DNA of 64,000 bases from GCA-2748575 sp965222725. Its GTDB lineage: Bacteria > Pseudomonadota > Gammaproteobacteria > Pseudomonadales > Ketobacteraceae. Below the pieces are notes generated by a model, which did not search any database, had not been told where the DNA came from, and saw only the letters and a program-made list of their open reading frames with translations. Each line of letters starts with the position of its first letter. Positions within the stretch are counted from its first letter, which is position 1. The stretch spans positions 310,001 through 374,000 of the forward strand of contig OZ244969.1 of assembly GCA_965222725.1 (NCBI GenBank), read 5' to 3'. Positions 36,194-44,439 of the stretch are shown here, piece after piece. The position numbers and the translations under genes are program-made.

Positions 36194-36385
36194 TTATTTC
36201 CAGTCAATGTAGGACATGCGGATATAACCCGGAATCAGCCGAGCATCCGTGTAGGCACCCACGCCTTTGATGTGCAGGATATAGGGCGCACCGCCCAGTG
36301 CATAGAGGGGCGCTCAAAGCGTGAACTCCATCACACTTTCTGTGCCGTTTTGACCACACGTTCGTGCCATAAAGCCGTTATGAGA
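36194..36385 (-). pseudogene. C-terminal remnant of a decayed gene
   Basis: Reading leftward from 36385, the frame gives SHNGFMARTCGQNGTESVME..., then an in-frame TGA at 36314-36316, then 39 codons with strongly protein-like character (APLYALGGAPYILHIKGVG and ...RLIPGYIRMSYIDWK) to a TAA at 36194. Composition and residue order look like genuine coding sequence split by a nonsense codon, with everything 5' replaced by AT-rich DNA. The family was not recognised. Alternatively the 39-codon tail could be a chance frame, but the pattern on both sides of the stop argues against that. Confidence 0.5.
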
Positions 36386-36568
36386 TTATAAATTGTTATA
36401 CCATTTTAAAATATGCTTTATTATCAATAACTTATATTTCCTTGCAACTCAATAAATCGGATGCGCCAGCTTCCCATCACCTGTATATTTTTTAAGCACT
36501 ACTCGCAAAGCGCGACAAAAGCTCAACAAAAACTGCGCGCACCAACAAATTACTAGAACCACAGCTGA

Positions 36569-37738
36569 ATGACCAATAGCGAAATACCGATCCAACACTA
36601 CCAGGAGCAGTTGGCCCGCGGTTTCCGGTTACTGAAATTCAAACCGGAACTGGAAGGCCCCTATCACCGCCACTATGTGGAAAAGCACCGCTCCAAGCAG
36701 CTGGCCACCATCGCCGTGGCCATGGTGATCCTTATTCTGCTGTTTCCTGTGGATCTGGAAAGCCTGCCGCCATCGGTAACCCCCATTTATTTTCTTTTCC
36801 GCCTGGGGCTGGCCGTGCCCTTTCTGATATTTGTAACTGCCTGCCATTTTATGGAAGACCTGAAGCGCTACGTCACCACCGCCAGCGTTTCAGCGGTGAT
36901 GATCATCAGCTTCGGCACCATACTGCTCTACGTGGCCAGCAGCTACGAGAATTACCGTTTTCCCTATGAAGGCCTGATTCTGGTGATGATGGTGACCTTC
37001 TTTATGGCGGGGCTGCGTTTCTGGATGGCGCTGGGAACCGCGGTAATTACCCTGGCGGTGTTTCAGTTTGCCAGCCTGTTTTTAATGGCACCGGGTTACT
37101 ATCAACCCACCCATGCGTTCTATCTGCTAGCCACGGTGCTCTGCGGTGCCACCGGTGCCTATTCGGTGGAATATCAGAAACGCAAAAGCTTTCTCCAGCA
37201 AGGCATCGTGCAGGATCTGGCAGTTAAAGACGGCCTCACCAGCCTGTACAATCGCACCGCCATTCTGGAAAAGCTGGAAGACCTGCTGCTGTACGCCAAA
37301 AGAGAGCGCAAATACCTGACCCTGTACCTGGCGGACATCGACTGCTTTAAAGAATACAACGACAACTACGGCCACGTAGCCGGCGACAAATGCCTGGTGA
37401 AGGTGGCGGAAACCCTGCATTCCTGCTGCTGCCGCAATCTGGATTTTGCCGGCCGTTACGGCGGCGAGGAATTTTTGCTGGTGTGGTTCGACACAAATCC
37501 GCTGGAATCCCACGGGCTGATTGAACGGGTGCACCAGAAAATCAACGATCTGCAGATCACCCACGAGTTTTCATCGGCTGCCGGCCATATCACCGTATCC
37601 GGCGGTTTTATCAACCTGATTCCGGATGAGCACACTGACGTGGAATCCCTGCTCCACCATGCCGATATGGCGCTCTATAATGCCAAGCGCCGGGGCCGCA
37701 ACCAGGTAAGTCACGTGGCGACACCTGAGTTTGCCTAG
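36569..37738 (+). CDS. Membrane diguanylate cyclase (GGDEF), six-TM sensor (paralogue of 30990-32186)
   Basis: A 389-residue c-di-GMP synthase. The cytosolic N-terminal motif YQEQLARGFRLLKFKPELE is followed by about six membrane helices (~45-205) and the GGDEF domain with active site RYGGEEF and I-site RNLD five residues upstream. DIDCFKEYNDNYGH supplies the nucleotide and metal contacts. Sequence and architecture mirror the cyclase 5.6 kb upstream, including a Cys-rich stretch (SCCCRNLD), so they arose by duplication. The upstream ~180 bp are AT-rich and probably promoter-bearing. The sensing part has no known ligand. Confidence 0.92.
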   Translation: MTNSEIPIQHYQEQLARGFRLLKFKPELEGPYHRHYVEKHRSKQLATIAVAMVILILLFPVDLESLPPSVTPIYFLFRLGLAVPFLIFVTACHFMEDLKRYVTTASVSAVMIISFGTILLYVASSYENYRFPYEGLILVMMVTFFMAGLRFWMALGTAVITLAVFQFASLFLMAPGYYQPTHAFYLLATVLCGATGAYSVEYQKRKSFLQQGIVQDLAVKDGLTSLYNRTAILEKLEDLLLYAKRERKYLTLYLADIDCFKEYNDNYGHVAGDKCLVKVAETLHSCCCRNLDFAGRYGGEEFLLVWFDTNPLESHGLIERVHQKINDLQITHEFSSAAGHITVSGGFINLIPDEHTDVESLLHHADMALYNAKRRGRNQVSHVATPEFA

Positions 37739-37762
37739 GCTGCCATCAACCGGCCTGCAGGC

Positions 37763-38311
37763 TCAGGACAGCCGATCGAGAATCTCCGCAATATCTCCTT
37801 CCACTTTTGCGAAATAGGCGTCCTGTGCCATGGGGCCCTGGGGCTCAATGGCAAACTCTGCCACCACCTGCCGCAACCATTCATGGGCCACCCGGAGCGC
37901 CTTCATGGCGGGCTCAAAGTCCGGCAATTCAGCAATGGGGTAATAGGGGTTAAGGTGTTCGGAAAGCACCGCTTTCAGATCGGTCATCTGCTTACGGTAG
38001 TTGTCCCAGGCGGGGTAATCAAAGCCGGTGGCCTCATACACAGCCTCCCTGAACGCCTTCTGCTCCAGGGTTACCCGCTTCCAGTACTGATCCGTGGCGG
38101 TAACCCCAAACAGCTTGCACCAGTTGATCACAAAGCTGCCCCGCAGCGCGCCACGGGTATGAAACCAGAAGTCATTATTCGTTACCTGGTCCCCCAGGCG
38201 GGCGTCCAGCGCCTGGTAACTGAGGCCGCAGTCGGCCGCTGTGTAGAGCACCTCCGCCTCCACCAGCGCCTTGCGGACGATATTTTCATCAATGGATACG
38301 GAGAATTGCAT
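37763..38311 (-). CDS. Protein of unknown function
   Basis: A 182-residue soluble protein with mostly helical segments and no signal peptide. Recognisable features are only compositional: Trp/Tyr-rich stretches (NNDFWFHTRGALRGSFVINW; FDYPAWDNYRKQM) and an acidic C-terminal helix. I do not recognise a family. It is convergent with the diguanylate cyclase, 24 bp apart, and divergent from the PaaX-like gene. Codon use is native. Confidence 0.65.
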   Translation of the reverse strand: MQFSVSIDENIVRKALVEAEVLYTAADCGLSYQALDARLGDQVTNNDFWFHTRGALRGSFVINWCKLFGVTATDQYWKRVTLEQKAFREAVYEATGFDYPAWDNYRKQMTDLKAVLSEHLNPYYPIAELPDFEPAMKALRVAHEWLRQVVAEFAIEPQGPMAQDAYFAKVEGDIAEILDRLS

Positions 38312-38470
38312 AGCAGGCCCTAAGTCATTGTTAGCATTCTGGTTATTCTAGCGCCGGTGAGCGGCTTTTGCCCAGTCGCAATGACTCTTAATTACAGCAT
38401 ATTGCAATTAAAGATATTCTCTGTAATTATTACAGGTATCTGCCACATACTGATATATGACGTAACATTC

Positions 38471-39310
38471 ATGATACCCCAGAGCCGGTTGCTGACCCCG
38501 AAAAATATCATTGTCGATTTGCTGCGCATGACCCGCCAACGATCCGTATCCAGCAAATCCCTGGTGGATACCGGTGAGCTGTTCGGCTTTAACGCCAACG
38601 CTATCCGGGTCACCCTCACCCGCCTGGTCAGCAGCGGCATTCTGGAAAGCGACACCCGTGGTTATTACCGCATGGCGAAAAAAACCGATCCTATCAGTAG
38701 CTATATCGAAGACTGGCGTATTGGTGAGGAACGTCGCACCGACACCTGGAATCCGCAAACCTGGCTGATGTGTCATTTGCCCAAAAAACCCCAGCGCTCC
38801 GCCCGCGCCCGCAGCTTGAAAGCATTACGCTTTTTAGGCTTTCGCGAAGGGCTGGATAATTTGTGGGTACGCCCCGCCAATCTGCAATATGAATTCGCGG
38901 AGATTGATTCCCTGCTGCAGCATCTTGGCCTGGAGCCCGCAGCCAACCTGATGCGTTCCGATCAGCAACGCAAAGGCACTATCGAACGCTGGCAACATCA
39001 GTTATGGAATACCAAAGCACTGAATTACGGCTACCGGGAAGGCATTCGCAAAACCGAACAGAGCCTGAAAAACCTGCCCAAACTTTCCAACCGCGAAGCC
39101 ATGACAGAAACCTTTATTGTGGGCGGCGAAGCCATTCATATTCTGGTGAAGGATCCGTGGCTGCCCGATGAAATCTTTACGACAGAAGAACGCGAAAAGC
39201 TTCACAAGCTGATGCTGCATTACGACGAAGTGGGCCGGGAAATCTGGTCCAAGGAAGTGGAGCATTTACAGGTAAAAGTAAACCCAAGACACTTACGACT
39301 GGTGAAATAA
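38471..39310 (+). CDS. PaaX-family transcriptional regulator
   Basis: A 279-residue protein with an N-terminal winged helix (LTPKNIIVDLLRMTRQRSVSS ... NANAIRVTLTRLVSSGILESDTRGYY) and the long C-terminal domain seen in PaaX (AlpF-like). PaaX proteins repress phenylacetate genes and bind phenylacetyl-CoA. Here the regulator abuts a fatty-acid desaturase (stop directly followed by its ATG) and a PaaI-like thioesterase, so an acyl-CoA may be the ligand. A longer frame from 38357 exists; the ATG at 38471 gives the conserved beginning MIPQSRLLTP. The ribosome-binding site is weak. Confidence 0.85.
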   Translation: MIPQSRLLTPKNIIVDLLRMTRQRSVSSKSLVDTGELFGFNANAIRVTLTRLVSSGILESDTRGYYRMAKKTDPISSYIEDWRIGEERRTDTWNPQTWLMCHLPKKPQRSARARSLKALRFLGFREGLDNLWVRPANLQYEFAEIDSLLQHLGLEPAANLMRSDQQRKGTIERWQHQLWNTKALNYGYREGIRKTEQSLKNLPKLSNREAMTETFIVGGEAIHILVKDPWLPDEIFTTEEREKLHKLMLHYDEVGREIWSKEVEHLQVKVNPRHLRLVK

Positions 39311-40264
39311 ATGAAAGCACAGGACTACCTCAGCAAAGAGGAGATCAAGAGCCTGACCCAAAGCAGCGATGCAAAAGCCGCCTGGATGGTGGCCAGCAAC
39401 TGGGCCATTATCGCCGCGGCCTTTGCCCTTTCCTATGTATGGCCGAACCCGCTGAGTTTTCTGGTATCCATTCTGATACTGGGCGGCCGGCAACTGGGAT
39501 TAAGTGTGCTGGTGCATGATTGCGGTCATCGCTCCCTGTTTGCATCGCGCCATCTGAACGAACTGTGCGGCAACTGGCTGGCAGGCTACCCGGTATTTCT
39601 GGATATGGATAAATATGCCCGCGGCCATCTGGTGCATCACCGCACGGCGGGCACCCGGGAAGACCCCGACCTGCCCAACTACCAGGATTACCCTATCGAA
39701 AAAGAAAGCTTTAATCGCAAGGTATGGCGCGACATTACCGGCCAGACCGCTATCAAACTGATTAGCGCATTGTCAAAAAGCGGCCAGGATCAGCGCAGCC
39801 ACAGCGAGCAGAAAGCCAAAGACGATGGCAGCCCCCGCAAACCCAATCACCTGCTGCGCAACAGCTTTATTGTGAACGGTGTTATGCTGCTGGCGCTGAC
39901 CCTTTTTGCCCACCCGGCCCTGTACCTGCTGTGGATGGTTGCCTACTTTACTGTGTACATGCTGGTGCTGCGGATTCGCCAGATTGCCGAGCATGCTGAT
40001 GTGCCGGACCTGTACGACGGCGATCCCAGAAACAACACCCGCACCACTTATACCAACCCGTTAACCCGGCTGCTGATTGCCCCCAATTTTGTGAACTATC
40101 ATCTGGAGCATCACTTGCTGGCATCGGTACCTGCCTATAACCTGAAGCGCATGCATTATCTGCTGAAGCAACGGGGCGCCTACCAGGAAACACCCCTGGG
40201 GGAAGGCTACTGGCAGATCATTCAACAGGTCACCCGTGGCAAACCGGAAACCAATCTGGGATAA
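39311..40264 (+). CDS. Membrane fatty-acid desaturase
   Basis: A 317-residue di-iron membrane desaturase. The three His boxes are HDCGHRS (69-75), HLVHH (106-110) and HLEHH (264-268). Two hydrophobic blocks (~28-64, ~190-222) are placed as in acyl-lipid/sphingolipid-type desaturases. It probably introduces a double bond, or hydroxylates, acyl chains in the membrane. Its ATG touches the PaaX-like stop, so regulator and enzyme are translationally coupled. Residues 152-178 form an extra basic/charged loop (SKSGQDQRSHSEQKAKDD) between the second and third blocks, rather hydrophilic for the family. Confidence 0.88.
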   Translation: MKAQDYLSKEEIKSLTQSSDAKAAWMVASNWAIIAAAFALSYVWPNPLSFLVSILILGGRQLGLSVLVHDCGHRSLFASRHLNELCGNWLAGYPVFLDMDKYARGHLVHHRTAGTREDPDLPNYQDYPIEKESFNRKVWRDITGQTAIKLISALSKSGQDQRSHSEQKAKDDGSPRKPNHLLRNSFIVNGVMLLALTLFAHPALYLLWMVAYFTVYMLVLRIRQIAEHADVPDLYDGDPRNNTRTTYTNPLTRLLIAPNFVNYHLEHHLLASVPAYNLKRMHYLLKQRGAYQETPLGEGYWQIIQQVTRGKPETNLG

Positions 40265-40270
40265 AAACGC

Positions 40271-40681
40271 ATGATGAAAATGAACGAGCGGGATTTGCAG
40301 GCTTTTCTTGAGCAGGCTTTTACCACCTTTCCCATGCGGGTGGTGGAAGTGGGCGAGATGTATTCCATTATTGAACAGGAAACCACAGACCATAACCTGC
40401 GGCCCGGTGGCACCATTTCCGGCCCTACCCTGATGACCATGGCGGACACCGGCCTGTATTCCGCCATTCTGGCCCAGCTGGGGCCAGTGGCCCTGGCAGT
40501 CACCACTAATCTGAATATCAATTTTCTGCGTAAACCGGAACCGGGCCTGCTGCGGGCCGAGACCCGGCTACTGAAATTGGGCAAACGCCTGGCAGTGGGT
40601 GAAGTCACCATTACCTGCAACGGTGATCCGGACCCAGTGGCCCACGTCACCGGTACCTATTCCATTCCTCCGCAGCGCTGA
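40271..40681 (+). CDS. Hotdog-fold acyl-CoA thioesterase (PaaI-like)
   Basis: A 136-residue hotdog thioesterase. The family core reads HNLRPGGTISGPTLMTMADTGLYSAI, with the catalytic-type Asp/Asn region, followed by VTTNLNINFLRKPEPGLLRAET. It begins 6 bp after the desaturase stop and completes a three-gene operon with the PaaX-like regulator. It would hydrolyse an acyl-CoA to the free acid. An alternate start at the third codon (ATG) is equally possible. Confidence 0.87.
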   Translation: MMKMNERDLQAFLEQAFTTFPMRVVEVGEMYSIIEQETTDHNLRPGGTISGPTLMTMADTGLYSAILAQLGPVALAVTTNLNINFLRKPEPGLLRAETRLLKLGKRLAVGEVTITCNGDPDPVAHVTGTYSIPPQR

Positions 40682-40727
40682 CAGCTATTAACAGCTATCA
40701 AAGGGAACTGAACAGGCGGCTGCCGCA

Positions 40728-41135
40728 TCAGGCTGTCGCCACCCGTGACAGCTGGTAACGCTTGATCACCTTGTAGGCCAGAATGCCCAGCGCAATCACC
40801 GGCACCCAGTGGCCCGGCAGCTGATGATTGCGCAGCGGATCAAACACCAGCAGTGCCAGATGGCAGAATACCGCCAGGCAGACAAACCAGACACTGGTGA
40901 CCATGGCATCCCGGGGCCTGCGGCGCACCATATAAGACAGGGTTGCCGCCGACATGGCCAGCGTGGTCAACAAGGGCGCGGTCCAGCGCAGCTTGAACTG
41001 AATGACACTGCTCTCGACCATGCCCGGCGCCCGTACAATCAGCCACCACCATTCATAGAACGCCCACGCCATATGCAACACTGCCAGCAACGCGAACAGG
41101 GCCACGAAACCCTTGTTGGCAAGGTAATCTGACAA
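40728..41135 (-). CDS. Small four-helix membrane protein
   Basis: A 135-residue integral membrane protein with four hydrophobic helices (~8-27, ~50-66, ~77-97, ~112-125). I do not recognise a family. The start is TTG at 41135, eight bases after a strong GGAGGAGG; this is far better than the longer frame running to 41309, which enters the MITE. The MITE's inner edge lies 21 bp upstream of this start, so the native promoter may have been displaced. Conserved-looking features are a Trp/Tyr cluster (AWAFYEWWWLI) and a basic loop (RRRPRDAM). Confidence 0.65.
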   Translation of the reverse strand: MSDYLANKGFVALFALLAVLHMAWAFYEWWWLIVRAPGMVESSVIQFKLRWTAPLLTTLAMSAATLSYMVRRRPRDAMVTSVWFVCLAVFCHLALLVFDPLRNHQLPGHWVPVIALGILAYKVIKRYQLSRVATA

Positions 41136-41156
41136 GGTACAATCCTCCTCCGTTAG

Positions 41157-41419
41157 GGAACCTCTGATCAAGTCCATGCGGCCTCTGTCCTTCAGGAATT
41201 TTTCCTGGCAAGACGTGCGATGCAGGCGGGCTGGTTGCCCGGCGAAGCAGCACAACGCGGCCAGGGGGAATTCCTGAAGGACCCTCCGGGCGCGGCCTGA
41301 AAGGCACAACTGCTGCGTTAAGTTCCTTGTTAAGGGCTACGGCCATTAACGGCGAAACTTGCCTTGCAGTTGCACCTTTCAGGTTGCGCAGAGGCCACCT
41401 GGAATTGATCAGAGGTTCC
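41157..41419. mobile_element. 263-bp MITE of IS5-like type with 4-bp target duplication
   Basis: The ends GGAACCTCTGATCAA (41157-41171) and TTGATCAGAGGTTCC (41405-41419) are perfectly complementary over 15 bp and nearly so to 19-20 bp. Both ends are flanked by TTAG (41153-41156 and 41420-41423). A 4-bp YTAR duplication and GGAA-type ends are typical of IS5-group transposition, so this is a non-autonomous derivative of such an element. Inside is no open transposase frame, but a GC-rich, palindromic interior. It lies in the promoter region between two divergent genes. Confidence 0.82.
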
Positions 41420-41518
41420 TTAGTCCTTTTGGACCATAACACACCACCACCTTTTGGTTATCATAAATCGTGTCGGAGCAATAAAGTAGTGTTCCGGCCC
41501 GGCAGGGAACAACAGACA

Positions 41519-42142
41519 ATGGCAAAACACACCGCATTCGGCAACAACTGGAAACTGGAAAAGAAAGATCACGAAGTACAGGCCTATACCACCACGGTTA
41601 AAGGCTCCGATTTTCGTGCTTACCGGATTGAAGCAGAAGTGGAATCCACCCTGGCAGGACTGGTGGCACACCAGAAAGATGCGGTAGGTTTTCCCAAGTG
41701 GATGGACGGCGTAAAAAGCTCCGAGCTGTTCAAGGACACCGGCGATGCCTATTACACCCATTCCATCGCACCGGCACCCTGGCCGGTAAAAGATCGCGAT
41801 TCCGTGGTGGAATCCCTGATCACGCAGGACCCGGACACACTGGAAGTGAACATACGCTTCACTGCGCAAAACCATTTGCGCCCGCCGCAAAAAGGCTGTG
41901 AACGGGTGGCCGGTATTGATGGAGAATGGATTTTTACGCCCATTACAGAAGGCGGTAACGCCACCGGGCGGGTGAAACTTTTATACATCAACCATGTGAA
42001 CCCGGGCGGCAAGATTCCCGGCTGGCTGGCAAACAACTTCGCTGTGGATGTGCCCTTCAATACCATCAAGGGGCTGATCAAAGCAGTTAAAGAATCAAAG
42101 TACCAGGAAGCCTCGTTCGACTTTATTAAAGAGCCTTCCTGA
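41519..42142 (+). CDS. START-domain (StAR-like) lipid-binding protein
   Basis: A 207-residue single-domain protein of the START/SRPBCC fold. Typical segments are WKLEKKDHEVQAYTTTVKGS, FRAYRIEAEVESTLAGLVAH, PKWMDGVKSSELF, PWPVKDRDSVVES and IHNHVNPGG-like YINHVNPGGKIPGWLANNF. START proteins carry a hydrophobic ligand, often a lipid, in a cavity; the ligand here is unknown. The ATG at 41519 is preceded by AGGGAAC; upstream extension of the frame to 41327 would enter the MITE and is rejected. A strong terminator follows. Confidence 0.86.
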   Translation: MAKHTAFGNNWKLEKKDHEVQAYTTTVKGSDFRAYRIEAEVESTLAGLVAHQKDAVGFPKWMDGVKSSELFKDTGDAYYTHSIAPAPWPVKDRDSVVESLITQDPDTLEVNIRFTAQNHLRPPQKGCERVAGIDGEWIFTPITEGGNATGRVKLLYINHVNPGGKIPGWLANNFAVDVPFNTIKGLIKAVKESKYQEASFDFIKEPS

Positions 42143-42205
42143 GAAAGTTAAAACGGTAAAGAATCCCGAGCCCTTCTAAAGGAAAATCCCTTTAAAAGGT
42201 ATTTT

Positions 42206-42234
42206 GGGCGAGCCATAAGCTCGCCCTTTTTTTT
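42206..42234 (+). terminator. Rho-independent terminator
   Basis: GGGCGAGC (42206-42213), loop CATAA, GCTCGCCC (42219-42226) and eight T (42227-42234). It lies 64 bp after the START-domain gene and also separates it from the convergent HupE-like gene. Confidence 0.92.
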
Positions 42235-42252
42235 GCCTGTAGAAAAGTTGAT

Positions 42253-43431
42253 TCAGGAAACGGCGGTAGCAACTCTTTCCACCAGCCAGACACTGCCCAT
42301 CAAAATCACCAGCCCGGAACCGATCCGGGAAATCAGAAAACTCTTCCAGTGATTGAACACCCACACCAGTAACGGGAACACCAGAATCACCGCCAGTAAT
42401 TGCCCGGCCTCCACTCCCAGATTAAAAAACAGCAGGGCACTGGCCACCTGATCCCCCAGGCCAATGGCTTTCAACACATAGGAAAACCCGAAGCCATGAA
42501 TCAGACCAAAGAAAAAGGTCACCGCCACCCGGCGCTTCCAGGGGGTTTTGAAACCGGCCGCATCACCACCCTTTATGCCATGCAATTCCAGCAGGTTTTC
42601 CACGCCCACATACACAATACTCAGGGCAATCACCGCTTCCACCCACAGCGCCGGCAGGTTCACCAGGTCGAACACCGCCATGGCCAGGGTAATGGAATGG
42701 GCCACCGTAAACGCAGTGATCATGGTAAGCAGCTGGCGAAAGGTCAGCGGTAATAATAACAGGGCAAACAGAAACAGCAGATGATCGAACCCCAGCAGAA
42801 TATGCTCAACACCCAGAGGAAAATAGTCAGGGCGCAGGTCCAGCTTTAATTCCTTATTGGGATCTTCAATAAAGTTATTCGTTAAGGCTATACCCCAGTT
42901 TTTCAGCGTTTCCGCCACCGGCAGTTTCACTGCGTTCTGGCCGGCGGCAAACACCCGGGAAATATGTTTGCCCCCCATGGTAATCCTCACGAAATTTTCA
43001 TGGTTAGGGAAACGATCCACAAACAACCGATATTCAATATCCAGCATACCCAGGGGGCCGGCACACTCATACAGCAGGGAAAACTGATGCGACTGCACCT
43101 GACTTAACGGTTGCATTCCGCTGACCGATGCCGCGCAGGCAACCCCATCGTTGCTGATAGCAAACCCGGCTGCTATCAACTGGGGAATTTGTTGCGCATT
43201 CAGCGGCAACAAATCAAGGCTGTTTTCCGGTGCCGTATTGAGCCCCTGCAATTCCTGCAAACTGTCGGTGGGCAGGGTATAAACAATTTTTACCTGAGTG
43301 GCGCCAATCTGAATGCTCGTATCCGTCACACCCGCCAGATGCGCGACGGCCTGCCATGGGAACAAACCAACTATAAAAAGCAGTACCAGCTTCCATCCAT
43401 CAGATCGGTTTGCCAGGCGAATGAATCCCAT
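42253..43431 (-). CDS. HupE/UreJ-family membrane protein
   Basis: A 392-residue protein with a signal peptide (hydrophobic ~14-30, cleavage near AVAHL), a ~180-residue periplasmic beta domain and a C-terminal six-helix membrane domain. The latter shows the HupE/UreJ_2 signature: GVEHILLGFDHLLFLFALLL, FTVAHSITLAMA, VEAVIALSIVYVGVEN and GLIHGFGFS. Related HupE/UreJ proteins are putative nickel/cobalt permeases, but this long group has no proven substrate. The conserved His residues in HILLGFDH, AHS and HGFG fit metal handling. Two starts are possible: this ATG, or a TTG at 43482; neither has a clear ribosome-binding site. I chose the one nearer the signal peptide. Confidence 0.8.
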   Translation of the reverse strand: MGFIRLANRSDGWKLVLLFIVGLFPWQAVAHLAGVTDTSIQIGATQVKIVYTLPTDSLQELQGLNTAPENSLDLLPLNAQQIPQLIAAGFAISNDGVACAASVSGMQPLSQVQSHQFSLLYECAGPLGMLDIEYRLFVDRFPNHENFVRITMGGKHISRVFAAGQNAVKLPVAETLKNWGIALTNNFIEDPNKELKLDLRPDYFPLGVEHILLGFDHLLFLFALLLLPLTFRQLLTMITAFTVAHSITLAMAVFDLVNLPALWVEAVIALSIVYVGVENLLELHGIKGGDAAGFKTPWKRRVAVTFFFGLIHGFGFSYVLKAIGLGDQVASALLFFNLGVEAGQLLAVILVFPLLVWVFNHWKSFLISRIGSGLVILMGSVWLVERVATAVS

Positions 43432-43556
43432 GTTGTTCAATGTAAAATTTCCTATGAAATAACGCATGTGTTCAATGGGCAAAGATAAGACTTCGCATCA
43501 CGCGGGATCATCACCCTGATCGGGGTATTGAGCAACCATGTCGTGAGCAAATGTCG

Positions 43557-43754
43557 TCAGTAAGCGTCATCATCCCGGTATAGCTGCACGTTGGCCTCAC
43601 CATTCATAGCAACCTCTACCCGAAACTCGATTGGCCGGCAGCATACCTGACAATCTTCAATGTATTCCTGCGATTCCAGGGAGCCATCGATCAGTACATC
43701 AATCAGCTCACCACAATAGGGACATGCCAACTTGTGCTCCAGCATACCTTGCAT
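43557..43754 (-). CDS. CPXCG-motif cysteine-rich small protein
   Basis: A 65-residue protein with two cysteine pairs, CPYCGELIDV and CQVCCRPI, spaced like a zinc ribbon. This is the CPXCG cysteine-rich family, widespread in Gammaproteobacteria and of unknown function. It is acidic and without signal peptide. It is a single gene with ~106 bp upstream before the divergent YjbR-like gene. Confidence 0.88.
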   Translation of the reverse strand: MQGMLEHKLACPYCGELIDVLIDGSLESQEYIEDCQVCCRPIEFRVEVAMNGEANVQLYRDDDAY

Positions 43755-43875
43755 CGGTCAATTCCTCGCAACTTTGTTAACCTCAACATTCATATCCGGT
43801 TAAGCTTGCAATGGCTACAACCTCAGTACAACCTTAGTCTGATGTGTTTACAGGGAATGCTTACAAGGCGTGCAG

Positions 43876-44271
43876 ATGATGAACGAAAAACAGTTGACTC
43901 AATACCTTCTTAACAAGCCGGAATCTGTACAGGACTACCCTTTCGGCCCCGATGCGGCGGTGTACAAAGTGCACGGTAAAATGTTCGCTCTGGTGGGTGC
44001 CGAAAAACTGGAGGATGGCCGTTTCCAGCTGCGTATCAATCTGAAATGCGACCCCATGGAAGCCATGCAGCTGCGGGATGTATTCGACTGTGTGATTCCC
44101 GGCTACCACATGAACAAAACCCACTGGAATACCGTGATTCTGGACGGCAGCCTGCCTGACGGTGAAATCGAACGGATGATCGATAACTCCTACGCTCTGG
44201 TGGTGAAAGGGCTGCCGAAGAAGGTGCGCCAGGGCCTGCAGGTTCGCCATGGTTCCGAAGCCATCAGCTAA
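43876..44271 (+). CDS. MmcQ/YjbR-family protein
   Basis: A 131-residue protein with the YjbR/MmcQ double-wing fold: YLLNKPESVQDYPFGPDAAVYKVHGKMFALV at the start, LRINLKCDP, VIPGYHMNKTHWNTVILDG and an end helix MIDNSYALVVKGLPKK. The family is described as DNA-binding-like, without a firm function. Two tandem ATGs follow AAGGCGTGCAG; a GTG two codons earlier (43870) is possible. Transcribed alone. Confidence 0.9.
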   Translation: MMNEKQLTQYLLNKPESVQDYPFGPDAAVYKVHGKMFALVGAEKLEDGRFQLRINLKCDPMEAMQLRDVFDCVIPGYHMNKTHWNTVILDGSLPDGEIERMIDNSYALVVKGLPKKVRQGLQVRHGSEAIS

Positions 44272-44439
44272 CCTGAACAACTGTTCCATAGTGCCCCAAC
44301 CGCCTGAAGCCCCCTGTGGGCAGATCCAAGGGCAAAACTGGTTGAATAACAAACGATTCGAGCGTTCACCACTGGATTTCAGCCTCTGTGCTGGTTATGC
44401 TAGTGGCCAAACTCACCAGATTCGAGAACATTTGTTTAC

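Noticed and set aside
41136..41309. Longer N-terminus for the four-TM gene
   Set aside because: It reads into the MITE; the TTG at 41135 has a strong GGAGGAGG site.
41327..41518. Longer N-terminus for the START-domain gene
   Set aside because: The extension lies inside or at the edge of the MITE, has no ribosome-binding site, and shows no family similarity. The ATG at 41519 is better.
44272..44439. Small gene between YjbR-like and hemolysin III genes
   Set aside because: No start with a ribosome-binding site and no coding-like composition over the 168 bp.
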